Source of the DNA: Adiantum capillus-veneris
Taxonomy: Eukaryota; Streptophyta; Polypodiopsida; Polypodiales; Pteridaceae
NCBI GenBank assembly: GCA_014529385.2
Contig: JABFUD020000254.1
Span: forward strand, 1 to 64,000
Direction of reading: 5' to 3'
Length of the DNA: 64,000 nt
The position numbers and the translations under genes were made by a program. Positions 10,515 to 21,538 of the stretch are shown piece after piece (positions within the stretch are counted from its first letter, which is position 1; each line of letters opens with the position of its first letter). Below the pieces are notes generated by a model. That model saw nothing but the letters and a program-made list of their open reading frames with translations, ran no database searches and was not told the origin of the DNA.

Positions 10515-13471
10515 CACAACCAACCCGTGAAAAATTTCATGGGCATCGCAATCCATCATGATGGTTTAGGGTGGCACAATCACCAACTCTTGTCCATTGA
10601 GTGTTTGGAGAGTCCAAAGCAAAAAATGTGGCAAATGTGCCACCATGGATCGACAAGATGAAAAAAAATTGCCATGAGACTTTGTGGGGGTAGAGCACAT
10701 TAACCCTTGCTGGTCCAAAGTTTCATGTGCATCAAAATTTGTCTCGACGTTGTAGGGTGGCACAAGGGCCAACTTTGCCCATTAGGTCCTTGGCGAGCCC
10801 AAAGGCAAAAAATTGGCAATTGTGCCACCCTCAACCGGTGAGAGGGGAAAGTATAGCCATGAAACTTTTTAAGGGATGGGGAAGCACACTATTCATTACC
10901 CTTGCAAAGTCTCATGGAAATCACAATTCCTCTCGACGGTTTAGGACGTCACAATCACCAAAATTTTGGCCATTGGGCTTTTGGCAAGCCTAGAGGCAAA
11001 ACATGGTGATTGTGTCATCCTAGACCAACGAGACAATAGTAGATGGCCATGAAATTTTTGTAGGGGCATGTGATCCATATAGATACCCACCCCTACAAAG
11101 TTTCAATGTCATCGCTATCCGTTGCGATGATCTAGGGTGGCACAATTGCCACCTTTTGTCGAATGGGTCCTTGGCGAGCCCAAAGCAAAAAATGGCGATT
11201 TGTGAAAATCTGAACCGATGAGAAAAGAGCGGATGGCCATGAAAATCTATTAAGGTAGGGGAAGCATAATAATCGCAACCAGTGCAAAGTTTCATGGGCA
11301 TCTCAATCGATTATGATTATTTAGAGTGGCACAATCCCGAACTTTTGGCCATTGGGCCTTTTGCAAGCCCAAAGCAAAAGATGTGGCAAATGTGCCACCA
11401 TGGACCAACGAGACAGCATATCGGATGGCCATGAAACATTATGGGTGTAGGGGAAGCACACTAATCCCCACCCGTTCAAATTTTCATGTGCATTGCAATC
11501 CATCTCGATATTATAGGGCGGCACAATGGCCAACTTTTGACCATTGGGTCCTTATCGAGCCCAAAGGCAAAAAATTGGCGAATGTGCCACGCTCAACCAG
11601 CGAAGGGATGGGGAAGTACACTATTCTTGGCTAGGGAAGTACAGTTTGATGGGCAGTACAATTCCTCTTGGCAGTTTAGGATGTCCCTATCACCAACTTT
11701 TGGCCATTGGGCGTGTGGCGAGGCCAGAGAAAAAATTTGACGATTGTGCCATCCTAAATCAATGAGACATCAACGGATGGCCATGAAACTTTGCAAGGGA
11801 ATGGGATGCACACAAGTACCCACCCTTGCAAAGTTTCATCGGCATCACAATCCATCATGACGGTTTAGGGTGGCACAATCGTCAACTTTTGTCCATTGGG
11901 CCCTTGGCGAGCCCAAAGCAAAACAAATGGCAATTGTGCAACCCTGGGCCGACGAGACAAGAGTGGATGACCATGAAAATCTCTGGATGTAGGGGAAACA
12001 TACTAATCACAACCCATGAAAAGTTTAATGGGCATCATAATCTATCACGATGGTTTAGGGTGGCACAATCACCAACATTTGGCCATTGGGCCTTTGGCAA
12101 GCCCAAAGAAAAAAATGTGGCAAATGTGCCACCATGGACCGATGAGACGGCAACAGATGGCCATGAAACTTTGTGGGAGGGAAACCACACTAATCCCTAC
12201 TCATTCAAATTTCCATGTGCATCACAATCTGTCTCTACGATGTAGGGTGGCACAATGGCCAACCTTTGGCGATTTGGTCCTTTGGCAAGCCCAAAGGCAA
12301 AAAATTGGTGATTGTGCTACCTTGGACCGATGAGACGGGAGAGTATGGCCATGATACTTTTCAAGGTCTAGGGAAGAACACTAATCCATATCCCTACAAA
12401 ATTTGATGGGCATCGCAATCCGTCTCGACAGTCTAAGGCAGCACAATTGCTAACTTCTGGCCATTTGGCGTTTGGCGAGCCCAAAGCCAAAAAATTGGCA
12501 ATTGTGCCATCTTGGACCCGCAGACAACAATATATGGCCATGAAACTTTGCAAAGGTGTTGTAAGCACACTAATTCCCATCCTTGCAAAGTTTTAAGGGC
12601 ATCGTTATCCATCTGAACAATTTAGGACGGCACAATCACCAACTTCTGTCCATTGGGTCCTTGGCGAGCCCAAAGCAAAAAACTTGGCGCTCGTGCCACC
12701 CTGAACCGACGAGAGAGGATGGCCATGAAACTTTTCCATGGTAGTAAAAGGACACTAGTATCCACCCCTGCAAAGTTTCATGGTTGGGCATGTCAATTCA
12801 TCACAATGGTCTAGGATGGCACAATCGCCAAATTTTGGCCATTCGGCCTTTGGAGAACCCAATGCCAAAAAATTAGCGATGGTGCCACCTTGGACCAAAG
12901 AGACGGCAACCGATGGCCATAAGATTTGTGGCAGTGGGGAAGCACACTAATCCCCACTGTTGCAAAGTTACATTGGCATCACAATCCGTCTTAATGGTCT
13001 AGGGCGTCATAATCGCCAACTTTTGGTCATTGGGCCCTTGGCAAGCCCAAAGCCAAAAAAATTGGTAATTATGCCGTGGTAAGACGGCAGGGGCTAGTGT
13101 TATTTGGAATGACTGGGCATAAAGGGCACGTAGGCAGTGAATCAGGTTGAAAGTTAAAGGCACCAGCTCAATTGGCGGAATGCTTTGTCCTTGACCAACG
13201 AGACCGGCCATGAAACTTTTCAGGGGCAAGGGAATCATACTTATCCCCATTCCTTGCAAAGCTTCATGGGAATCGCAATCCTTCACGCAGTCTACGGTGG
13301 TACAATTACCAACTTTTGGCCTTTCGGTCCTTGGTGAACCCAAAGCCAAAAAATTGGCGCTTGAGCCACCTTGGACTAACAAGATGGCAATCGATATCCA
13401 TGCAACTTTGTGGGATGGGGGAAGTACACTAGTTCCTACACTTGCAAAGTTTCACAGGCAGCATAATCCGT
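10515..13471 (+). repeat. satellite-like tandem array, ~190-bp monomers
   Basis: About 15 monomers, spaced 170-195 bp, recognised by the recurring core CCAACTTTTGGCCATTGGGC followed by CTTGGCGAGCCCAAAG. Core copies fall near 10577, 10758, 10952, 11141, 11333, 11523, 11690, 11878, 12066, 12252, 12444, 12634, 12826, 13012 and 13307. Each monomer also has a GCCATGAAACTTT phrase and an AAGCACACTAATCCC phrase. Copies are roughly 75-90% alike by eye. The wider spacing between the last two is caused by an inserted rRNA fragment. The array is cut at 13471 by an LTR element and resumes at 24330. Short ORFs across it are chance. Confidence 0.9.
13073..13187 (+). pseudogene. rrn18: mitochondrial SSU (18S) rRNA fragment, nuclear copy
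   Basis: Inside one satellite monomer, 115 bp do not match the repeat but match the conserved 530-loop region of plant mitochondrial small-subunit rRNA in sense orientation. It contains CCGTGGTAAGACGG, GGAATGACTGGGCATAAAGG, GCACGTAGGC, GTGAATCAGGTTGAAAGTTA and GGCGGAATGCT. GGGCACGTAGGC is characteristic of the mitochondrial and alpha-proteobacterial type rather than the chloroplast 16S type. A few substitutions (GCGG to GTGG, GGGCGT to GGGCAT, GGCGG to GGCAG) are C-to-T or G-to-A changes. The piece is far too short to be an rRNA gene. I infer a nuclear mitochondrial DNA insertion captured in the array. Identification is from memory of the conserved rRNA core. Confidence 0.85.
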
Positions 13472-14067
13472 TGTCGGGGGATATGTGTTCAAAACGTGAG
13501 CTCAGCAGGCGCGGGCCTCTTGCTATGAGAGGAGTGAAAGAGAGAGAACAAGAGACATTGATAGCTCTGGCAATCGCCATAATCATCAATTAATTGATTA
13601 ATGCTTTGAGTACAACTTAATCCCTAGCCAAGGCGGGCTATTAACAGCACCGTCACTTGAATCATCTGCTAACTAGGAGTTTAAGCTCCCATGATTAGCC
13701 GGGTTGTTAATGACACCAAGACTTAACAAAATGCTTAATCAATCTCTAGTCGATGACGATGGTAATTATCTCTTGTCTCTTTATCTACTTCAAGTTCCAT
13801 TAGATTCTGCAAGCTTTATTTAAGTTTATTGTGTCGATCATCATGCTTCATTTATTGCCAGCTGTTCTACAACTTTTTGCTTTGTGCGCTTTGCACTGCC
13901 TTAATTGCCAACAACAAGTTTCAGACTTCTGTTTACACTTCTGCTTGCTTAAACTCCGGCTCAGGCTTCAGCTATGACTTCCACCCCAACTCCTCCTTGG
14001 GCTGCAACTGTAGTTTCACCCTCTATCTCTTCTTTCTTCCTTGCCGTTCCTCCCCTTCTTGCTCAAG

Positions 14068-14069
<2 letters not shown>

Positions 14070-14120
<51 letters not shown>
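14070..14120 (+). repeat. (GA)n microsatellite in LTR
   Basis: About 25 GA units. Further GA tracts lie nearby at 14380-14402 and 15192-15222. The 5' LTR of the same element has a GA tract at 22399-22448. Confidence 0.95.
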
Positions 14121-14124
<4 letters not shown>

Positions 14125-15188
14125 CACTTTCTTTTCTTCCTTGCTCATTTGAGAACGAGAGAAAGAGAGAGTTGCTTCTCTCTTTGCGTGTCTGTTGTGC
14201 CATCAAAGAGAGATAAAGAGAGAGATTGCTCTTCCAACTGAGGTCAAGAGCGAGACAGAGCAGGAAAATGGAGGCCTCCTCCCTTCGGACTACCTATGCT
14301 TCCCATCCTTGCTTTGGCTTGACAGAAAGATAGCAAGCCCTTCCTCCTTGCTCGCTTCTTTGCCTTGCCAAGAACAAGCGAGAGAGAGAGAGAGAGAGAG
14401 AGCACAAACCTCACTTGCTTACGAGAGGGAGAGACCGAGCCTCCTTGCTCGCTACGACTCCATGCAACTCTCTTTCCCCTGCTTCAAGCTTTGCTTGAAT
14501 TGTTAGCCAATGATGAGCCGAGAGCAAGAGAGAGGGAGCTTTGCTTGCTCCAAGCTTATTCCCCTAAACTCTACTTGCCTTATGCTTTTCTTCTCTCTCT
14601 AAAACTCGTTTCCTATTCCCCTATTATTAGCCCTCCCTAAGCAGCGACAGTGCCGTCATTGCTAGGGCGGTGGGAAGCGAGCATGATGATGTGGCAGGCA
14701 AGATTTCGACATCCACCAAAACTATCGCAACTGGTGCCAAACTGCTGCGCGAGGAAATTCTCCACAGTTTTCCCCTAAGTCGCACGCTTGTTTGAGCTCA
14801 CCTATGGCCGGTGCAAGCCCTTCTTCCCCTCGCTTCAAGCTTTGCTTTGAATTGTTAGCCGATGACGAGCCGAGAGCGAGCCGATGACGAGCCGAGAGCG
14901 AGAGAGACAGAGCTTTGCTTGCTCCGAGCTTCTTCCCGCATAACCCTCCTCCCCTTATGCTTTTCTTCTCTCTCTGCAACTCGTTTCCTATTCCCCTATT
15001 ACTAGCCCTCCCTAAGCAACTAGAGTGCTTCGTTAGCTACATTCGTATCGAATTAAAATTAAGTAAAATATTGGAAACTATATATGCCATTTCAACACCT
15101 CGCAAATGAAAAAAAAAAGTTTATTTGATGCTATTAATTTATGTCTAAGATATTTATTAAATGGGGGGAGAGACTTCAAAACAAAGTG

Positions 15189-15225
<37 letters not shown>

Positions 15226-15536
15226 ATCCAAGAGAAAATGAAGCACAGAGAGAGATTTCATCAAAGCGTGTTAGATTTTTTTACCTGAGAGTGTTTGGGA
15301 TACCGATTGTCGCGGTTCAGAGGCGTTCTTTGCAAAAATGGGATACCGATCGTAGTGCTTCAAAGGGGTAGCTCGCAAAAAACCGCAAGGAGGGTTAGAA
15401 TTTTGTCAAGCTCAATGTTCTTGATCATACGTCTTGACAAGTCGATCGATGAAGGCCATAAAAAAAGCGATTAAGCTGCCGGATGGTCGATGCTACATGG
15501 ATTAAGGATTCTTGCTTTGCATCCGTTGGAAACAAC

Positions 15537-17180
15537 CTAGGGCTTTTCGGCCCTGCTCTTGTTGTGCACATCTTGAATCAGTGCATTCCAAGAGACGACA
15601 TTCAAGATAGGAAGCTCCTCAAGCACATTTTGTGCTTTCTCAAGCGTACCACATTTGACATACATATCGACCAAGACAATACTGCCAAGCACGACATCTT
15701 TCTTCAATAGCCTCCGACTCACAATATACTTCTGAGTTTTTGTGCCCATATCAGCATCTTTTGTAGAGCCACATGCCTTCAAGATATGTGCAAAGGTAAT
15801 TGCATCTGGAGAGAGACCCTCACTTTGCATACTTATCGACCAAGACAATGCCAAGCACGACATCTTTTCTCAACAGACTTTGACTAACACTACAATTGTG
15901 AATTTTTGTGCCCATATCAACATCTTGCTTAGAACGACATGCCTTCAAGATGCACGCGTAGGTGATTACATTTGTAGAGAGGCCCTCACTTTGCATCTAC
16001 TGAAAAAAAACTAGAGCTTTCAGTCCCTTCCAACGTGGGACAAATCTTGCAATTAGTGCATTCCAAGAGTCCACACTCCAGACAGGAAGCTGCTCAAGCA
16101 CTTGCGTAGAGCCACATGCCATTAAGATGTAAGCGTAACATTCAAGACAAAAGTATAGGTGACTCAATTTTGAGAGATACACTTACTTTTGCATCCGCTG
16201 AAAATAGCCTAAAGATTTTTGCCACTGCTCTTGTTGGACACATCCTGCAATTAGTGCATTCCAAGAGGTGACATTCTAGACAGGAAGCTCCTTAAGCACT
16301 TTTTGTGCTTTCTCAAGCGCACCACATTAAGCATACATATCGACCAAGACATTGCCAAGCACGACATCGTTTTTCTTGCGTAGAGCCACATGTCTTCAAG
16401 ATGCATGGATAGGTGATTGCATCTAAATAGAGGCCCTCGCTTCGCATCAGTTGACATTGCGAATAGAACACCTGACAAGGAGCATGATAGATTTGAAAGT
16501 CGTCAACGACTGTGATCAACGTGTGATTAAAAAATCTTGCGACATGTGATGTTTGTGTAGGTGATTGCATCTGGAGAAACATTCCGGATAGGAAACTCCT
16601 CAAGCACTTTTTGTGCTTTCTCAAGCGCACCACATTTAGCATACATATTGACGAAGACAATGCCGAGCACGACATCTTTTTTCTTGCATAGAGCCACATG
16701 CCTTCAAGATGCATGCATAGGTGATTGCATCTAAATAGAGGCCCTCGCTTCGCATCTGTTGACATTGCGAATAGAACACCTGACACAGAGCATGATAGTT
16801 TTGAAAGTCGTCAACGCCTGTGATCGACGTGTGATTAAAAAAGCTTGCGACATGTGATGCTTGTGTAGGTGATTGCATCTGAAGAGAGGCCCTCACTTCG
16901 CATTTGGATTTTGACTAAAAAAGCGTGACAGAACCACATGCCTTCCAGATGCGTGCGTAGGTGATTGCAGTTGGAGAGAGTCACTCACTTTGCATTTGGA
17001 TTTTGACTTCCAGGCCATATCAGCCCACAACTTTCTTGCCACAGCCATGAGGGGCATATCTTGCAATTCATGTGCCCCACGAGATGACAACCGAGTCCTA
17101 CGTAGTGCCACATGCCTTCAAGATCCAAGCAGATGTGATTCCATGCCCTAGCTTTCATCTTCTGAAAACAGCCCAAAAAT
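15537..17180 (-). pseudogene. amplified PPR-gene fragments (PLS type)
   Basis: PPR proteins bind organellar RNA and guide editing or processing. On -, the clearest stretch (15537-15863) reads GLSPDAITFAHILKACGS, then KKDVVLGS, LVDMYVKCGTLEKAQNVLEE and NVVSWNALIQ, the L and S motif wording of PLS-class PPR proteins. Related but broken copies lie rightwards at about 15860-16180, 16250-16480, 16590-16790, 16640-16890 and 16990-17176, each repeating AITYACILKACGS-like and VVSWNALI-like pieces out of frame. The copies are shuffled, with many frameshifts and stops. No start, DYW or E domain is visible. This is gene debris inside a transposon, not a working gene. Confidence 0.8.
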
Positions 17181-17244
17181 TATTGGCCCTTCGCTTGTTG
17201 AGCTTTTCTAATCGTCGCAAGCATCTTTAAGGCATGCGGCTATG

Positions 17245-17524
17245 TCGCACAGAATCTCAATTCTAGCTCCACGTTCGTCCACATGGCTGCATGTATCGGG
17301 ATTTAAAAATCTGGCACGTTTGTCCATCTGACATCGCTTCTCAAACGGTATTATATTGGTTGAGCTTTTCTAATCGTCGCAAGCATCTTTAAGGCATGCG
17401 GCTATGTCGCACAGAATCCAGTGAGAGCCTCTCTCCTGATGTAATCACCTATGTAGGCATCTTGAAGGCATCCCGATACATGCAGCCACGTGGACGAACG
17501 TGGAGCCATAATTGAGATTTTGCT
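17245..17524. repeat. fold-back with ~55-bp inverted arms
   Basis: GCTCCACGTTCGTCCACATGG at about 17262 reappears inverted near 17486-17506, within longer arms at 17245-17302 and 17467-17524. A direct duplication of the phrase GAGCTTTTCTAATCGTCGCA (about 17198 and 17358) overlaps the left part. It is a small hairpin-forming unit within the PPR-carrying insertion. Confidence 0.75.
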
Positions 17525-17879
17525 TTCTATGCTAACAAAGTAACGACGGCGCCGTCGTTGCTAGGGCCGTGGGAAGCGGACATGATGACATGGCAGGCAA
17601 GATTTTGACCTCCACCAAAACTGTCGCAACTGGTGCCGAACTGCTGCGTGAGGTGATAATTCACAGTTTTCCCCTCAGTCGCACGCTTGTCCGAGATCAC
17701 CTATGGCCGATGCAAGCCCTTCTTCCTGTGCGCAGTTCACTACCTGCTTCCACCGCGGCCTGGCTCCCTTTTTTTCCTTAGCTTCACACTAAAACCCGCT
17801 TTTTTATTTGTGGAACACCCCATGCTTTATGGGCGGCATTTGTGCCACATTGGTCAGCCATTTCTTTATTGGGCGGCAC

Positions 17880-18210
17880 ATTTAGCATACATATCGACCA
17901 AGGCATTGCCAAGTAGTATATCTTCCTCCACTGGGCGGCCACATCGAGCGGGAATTGGCCCTTTGATTCTTTTGGGTGGGCGGCCCTTAAAGGGCATCCC
18001 ATTTGGCAAACACATCTACTAAGGATTTTCTCCGCAAAAAAGAGAAGGCATCATATTTGGTACACATGCCGGCCAAGGCAATGCCAAGCAAGAAATCTCT
18101 CTTGAGCAGTCCTTGATTAACAATATCTTCGTGAATTTTATTATCCATACTAGCATGTGGAATAAGGCCAAAATTACCCAGCTCAGTAGTGCCGACAACT
18201 GACACCGGCC
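17880..18210 (-). pseudogene. PPR-derived segment within the 3' LTR
   Basis: On -, KIHEDIVNQGLLKRDFLLG, ALAGMCTKYDAF and LVDVFAKWDAL match the S-motif wording of PLS PPR proteins (canonical: IH.EIV..GLL..D..LG.ALVDMYAKCGAL). The same segment occurs in the 5' LTR (23400-23724), so it belongs to the LTR itself and was carried by transposition rather than inserted later. Frameshifts and GGGCGGC-rich interruptions break the frame. Confidence 0.7.
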
Positions 18211-18813
18211 TCTGCTTGACAAGCTGTAAATTCCTTTAGACTTCTCAAACTGCATAAAATACATACAAACCCTGCCGAGGCTGTAAAATTCCCAGATGGC
18301 ACACTGACCGAGCGGACCGGGCTGGTACGGAACCGGCCCCCGGTGAATCTTTAACGGCCAATACCTTGGCAACCGTAAATCCGATCACTGGTCTGAAAAG
18401 ACCAATGTGCTCCACAAAGTGAGCACTTCCAACCCATGCATTCATTTCAATTTTTTCCCCTCAGCTGCAGTTTCCCAATTTGGTACGGATCTGCAATCGA
18501 CTTAAACTTCAAACTGCCATAACTTCTTCACCGTAGCTCCAATCGACGAGCCATAAAGACAGGCCAGTAGATCAATTCAAGCACTAAAGTTCTAGATCAT
18601 AATCTCCCATATGTTCTCACTTCAAGCATACTCATTTTTGGCATCATTAATGGAATTTGTTGGCCCTTTTAAGCGGCATCCAGAATACATTAATCATTAA
18701 GCTTGGCCTGTTAACAAGCCGTGATCACTGCTTAGTAAATGTGTAGGCTTCAAAGAAGCTTAGCTTGCATTTCTCTGCTCTTTTTCTCTTCATGAAAGCG
18801 AAGCTGCACAACG

Positions 18814-19432
18814 TCCACCCCCTCTAAACCTGCACAACCTCCAGTCTGTGCTAAATGCAGTTGAATCTGCATTTGCTAAAGGTACCTTATGCTCTTTGCC
18901 ATCATCAGACTCACATAACTGGTAAATATATGAAAAATAAAATAAGGCTTCTACCCTATCATCAATTTTTTAGCTTAATCATTAGGTAGCTTCCCATCAA
19001 AAATCTTTGAACCGTATCTGCCCTATCTCCGAAGCATTGAATTATGAAAAATTGTTTAGTGAACCCCGCCAGACTCAAGTGCGCGAGTTAATGATGCACA
19101 CAACTTGACCATTAAGCTCACTTTAGGGAACCTTGTCAAACTCAAGTATGCCTTACTCTGTCTGCACACGGAATGGCCGTCAAGTCCTTTACCTTAAGTT
19201 CTGGTAGCAGAAATAACTCAAAAGATGTGAAGATACTTCATCAATTGTCCAGAGAAGTCAATTGGAAGCCAGCCATGTAATCTTATTGAACACATAACCA
19301 AAAACTCTTCTGACTTAACATAATATAGAAACTAAAACCTTGTACCATGTAACCTGCTACAACAGATAACTGGTACTCTTCAAATCTGCAACTTTGCACC
19401 TTAGTAGCCCACAGGATCAAATGGGAAACTAA
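18814..19432 (-). other. 3' part of internal region, non-coding
   Basis: Between the acidic ORF region and the 3' LTR. The polypurine tract is the complement of 18814-18835 (CCACCCCCTCTAAA on +). Apart from that I see only short chance ORFs. The same sequence is present in the palindrome-arm copies (about 40076-40700 and 52960-53580). Confidence 0.6.
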
Positions 19433-19690
19433 TCATTTGCCCAACCGTGAGCATTCCTTTAAAAGTTTTGTAGCATCCTCCAGGATCATAGGGAAAATAC
19501 AAGAATTTCCAATCAGGATAGCATAACATAAATTAACCCACAAATCTTCATGAAAACCGCCTGGATCATATGGCATATAAGTCAATTTCCCCGGATCAGG
19601 CATATAACTGTCACCTCTTGGGTTAAAAGCTAGCTCAAAATCCCCTACATCATAGGGTAACATCAGATTCCATATAACATTAGATGGCAC
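19433..19690 (-). pseudogene. C-terminal part of the element protein (YDPGG repeats)
   Basis: On - it reads IWNLMLPYDVGDFELAF followed by GDSYMPDPGKLTYMPYDPGG and DLWVNLC. The phrase PYD.G recurs, so it appears to be built of short internal repeats. It lies just after the stop of the acidic ORF, in another frame. In the palindrome-arm copies the equivalent sequence directly continues the N-terminal part of the element protein (40723-41064), showing that the two belong to one gene. Function unknown. Confidence 0.55.
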
Positions 19691-19732
19691 TAGATACTGC
19701 CATATCCCCTGTGCAACTGGCTCATCCAGTTG

Positions 19733-21475
19733 TCAATCATCAATCATAGGTAAAAGCATTGGTAGTGCACCTTCACTCTCACTAGTATTGGAATTCCAAT
19801 CATGCATATCTGGATACATCAAGTCTCTGGAAAAAATCTCTTCATTAAGCTCGCAAGATGCATCTGAAAACAATTCTCTATCTTGTAGAGGCTCAAAATC
19901 AAGTAGAGCATCATCCAAAAACTGCATAAGTTCATCATCTGTTGCATCTGAACAAGTTTTCTCATGCATGAATCTAGAGTAATTTGTATCCTTAGCATCT
20001 GTATTTGAGAACCCTTCCAAAGCTTCATCCAATAAGCACATAAGATCTTGGTCCACCGCTTCAGAAGGTTCCTCCATCTTGCACATCTTAGGATGCTGTA
20101 AACTAAGATCTCCACATATGACATGCATACTAAATGCATCTGCTGTAAACTTCTCTTCAAGTCTTTCACCCTCATCCAAATATCTTTGCACTTTTGTAGC
20201 ACAAAGTTCAGCATGCACATTGAAAATTTCATCTATTGCCCTGTCTATATCATCGGCACAATGAAAACAATCATATTCATCAACAAGAGATTGCACTTCA
20301 CTATGCACCCCCTGTGAATCAGCATCATCAAGTTCAGTTTCCCACTTTAGTAGTTCGGCTTCACAACAGCTTTTCAATGAAGGAGTCTGCACCCCCTTTG
20401 AATCAACATTTTGCATATCTTCAAGCACATACTCTTGCTTAACCAAGTCCTCAAAATTTGGTACATCCAAATTTGGTAAATCTGGTATACCAAAATCCAT
20501 GATCATGCTGCTCTCAACAGCAGCAGCCTTGCTTTGACCTATAGCATCTATATCATCATTCAACTCTATGGTAGAATTTGTACCAGTATCATCAATCAAC
20601 TCTATGGTAGAATATGTACCAGTATCATCAATCAACTCTATGGTAGAATCTGTACTAGAAAAATTTTTCTCTAATTCTGAGTCAGTAGCAAAAGTATCAG
20701 TTGAAACCAAATCTTCTTGCATGTCTACTTGAATATGTCTGCACTCATTCACCTGCAAAATTTCCTTTTGAGCTTTAGCCACTTCATTGTTGTGAATCAC
20801 TGATCTCTTTTCCTCCTGTACTGCATGTATAGGTTCTTTGCAAAATTCACCTTGTGTATCCTGAAGTTGTAAATCCTCACCCTCAAAGACTTCTACTTCA
20901 TGCAAAACATATGAAAAACCCAACTTTTCATACATAGCTTTAACTATGTCTTCATCATTAGCCTATAAAAAGGTAGCATCTTGTACAATACATTCATCAA
21001 TTACAACTTCTAATTTTGATCGTACTTGTCCTCGGATATCTGTGTAGTTTGGTAGACTTGGACTCTGTTCCTCATAGCTTTCAAAATGCTCATAACTTAC
21101 CTGTACAATAGCTTCTTTGAAATACTCCCAGTTGTCGTTGCAGGATTTGGTAACCTCTTGAATCTGCTCCTTCAAATCTGAACTCACTAATTGCTCAAAA
21201 GATATGACCATTAACTCTTTAGGTACGCCTCTCAACTTGGTTTCTAGCTCATAGCACTCTAGGTAGCCCTCTGGATCATAACCATCAAAGACTCGCCTCT
21301 CGTCGTATACCGCATCTAAAGCTGCATCCAAAGCTTCATCTATTTGATTTTTCTTCTTTGCGGTCTCCCTTTCAAGCAGAGATCCTTGAACCAATTGAAG
21401 CATCTTGGAAAAATCTGGAACTATTGACTTATCATCAAAACCGTTTGCACTTAACTCTGTAATCATCTTCATCAT
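19733..21475 (-). pseudogene. acidic element-encoded protein, one in-frame stop
   Basis: One frame runs from ATG at 21475 to the stop at 19733, about 580 codons, interrupted only by a TAG near 20960 (FL*AND). I recognise no family. It is strongly acidic (runs of D/E) and Ser/Thr-rich, with low Lys/Arg in the second half, and carries three imperfect copies of STIELIDDTGT (20560-20660). Near the N-terminus VPDFSKML resembles VPNFSKMM of the arm copies. No RT, protease, zinc knuckle or membrane segment is visible. It starts about 60 bp inside the 5' LTR boundary, where gag would lie, after an in-frame TAA. Its openness against the decayed surroundings suggests recent constraint or a young element. 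The stop is explicable by one C-to-T change (CAG to TAG). Confidence 0.6.
20555..20660 (-). repeat. three coding repeats of ~36-39 bp
   Basis: CAACTCTATGGTAGAAT recurs three times with in-frame spacing, encoding STIELIDDTGT-type repeats in the acidic ORF. Confidence 0.85.
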
Positions 21476-21520
21476 CTGCTCTTAATTCTCCATCTTTACC
21501 TTCCACCCCAGCTTGTTTTG

Positions 21521-21538
21521 CGTCAGGTTCACCAAAGA
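21521..21538 (-). other. primer binding site candidate
   Basis: Complement reads TCTTTGGTGAACCTGACG, directly inside the CCCCCGACA end of the 5' LTR. The TGG start is as expected for pairing with a tRNA 3' CCA. I cannot assign the tRNA. The arm copies have TTTGGTGAACCCGACGTG at the same place. Confidence 0.6.

Larger units (their letters stand above)
15021..17541 (-). mobile_element. 2.5-kb insertion carrying PPR fragments
   Basis: The 5' LTR reads CCTAAGCAACGATGGCGCC without interruption (about 23055). In the 3' LTR the same phrase is split: CCTAAGCAAC at 15011-15020, then unrelated sequence to about 17541, then AACGACGGCGCC. AAC flanks both sides. The inserted piece has short imperfect inverted ends (CTTCGTTAGCTA near 15028; complement of CTTTGTTAGCATAG at the other end), suggesting a non-autonomous DNA transposon, although the target duplication is not clean. 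The cargo is PPR-derived sequence plus a fold-back at 17245-17524. Confidence 0.55.
13472..18813 (-). mobile_element. 3' LTR of the long-LTR element (with nested insertion)
   Basis: Matches the 5' LTR (21539-24329) along its length outside 15021-17541. Shared segments include the GTGAAAGAGAGAGAACAAGAG region, the TTAACCGGG/TAGCCGGG region, GA microsatellites, a tandemly repeated CCCTCCCTAAG..GCCGTCGTTGCTAGGG unit of about 370 bp, a GGGCGGC-rich segment and PPR-derived sequence (17880-18210). LTR pairs are identical at insertion; these differ by many substitutions, so the insertion is not recent. Confidence 0.8.

Noticed and set aside
13073-13187. Functional or chloroplast rRNA gene
   Set aside because: Only 115 bp, flanked by satellite sequence; the GGGCACGTAGGC wording fits mitochondrial rather than chloroplast SSU rRNA.
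10566-13382. Many ORFs of 60-139 aa on both strands across the 10.5-13.5 kb region, several similar to each other
   Set aside because: They repeat because the DNA is a ~190-bp tandem array; frames shift from monomer to monomer and no domain is present.
10515-13471. Regularly spaced repeats that might be a CRISPR array
   Set aside because: Repeat units are about 190 bp and contiguous, with no short direct repeats separated by unique spacers, in a plant genome.
13829-15371. ORFs with RERERERE or SLSLSLSL runs (also at 22107, 31723, 33731, 59517, 61621)
   Set aside because: They are translations of GA/CT microsatellites.
15021-17541. Helitron as carrier of the PPR fragments
   Set aside because: No CTRR end with adjacent hairpin and no TC start at the insertion edges; short inverted ends and an AAC flank fit a TIR-type unit better, although not conclusively.
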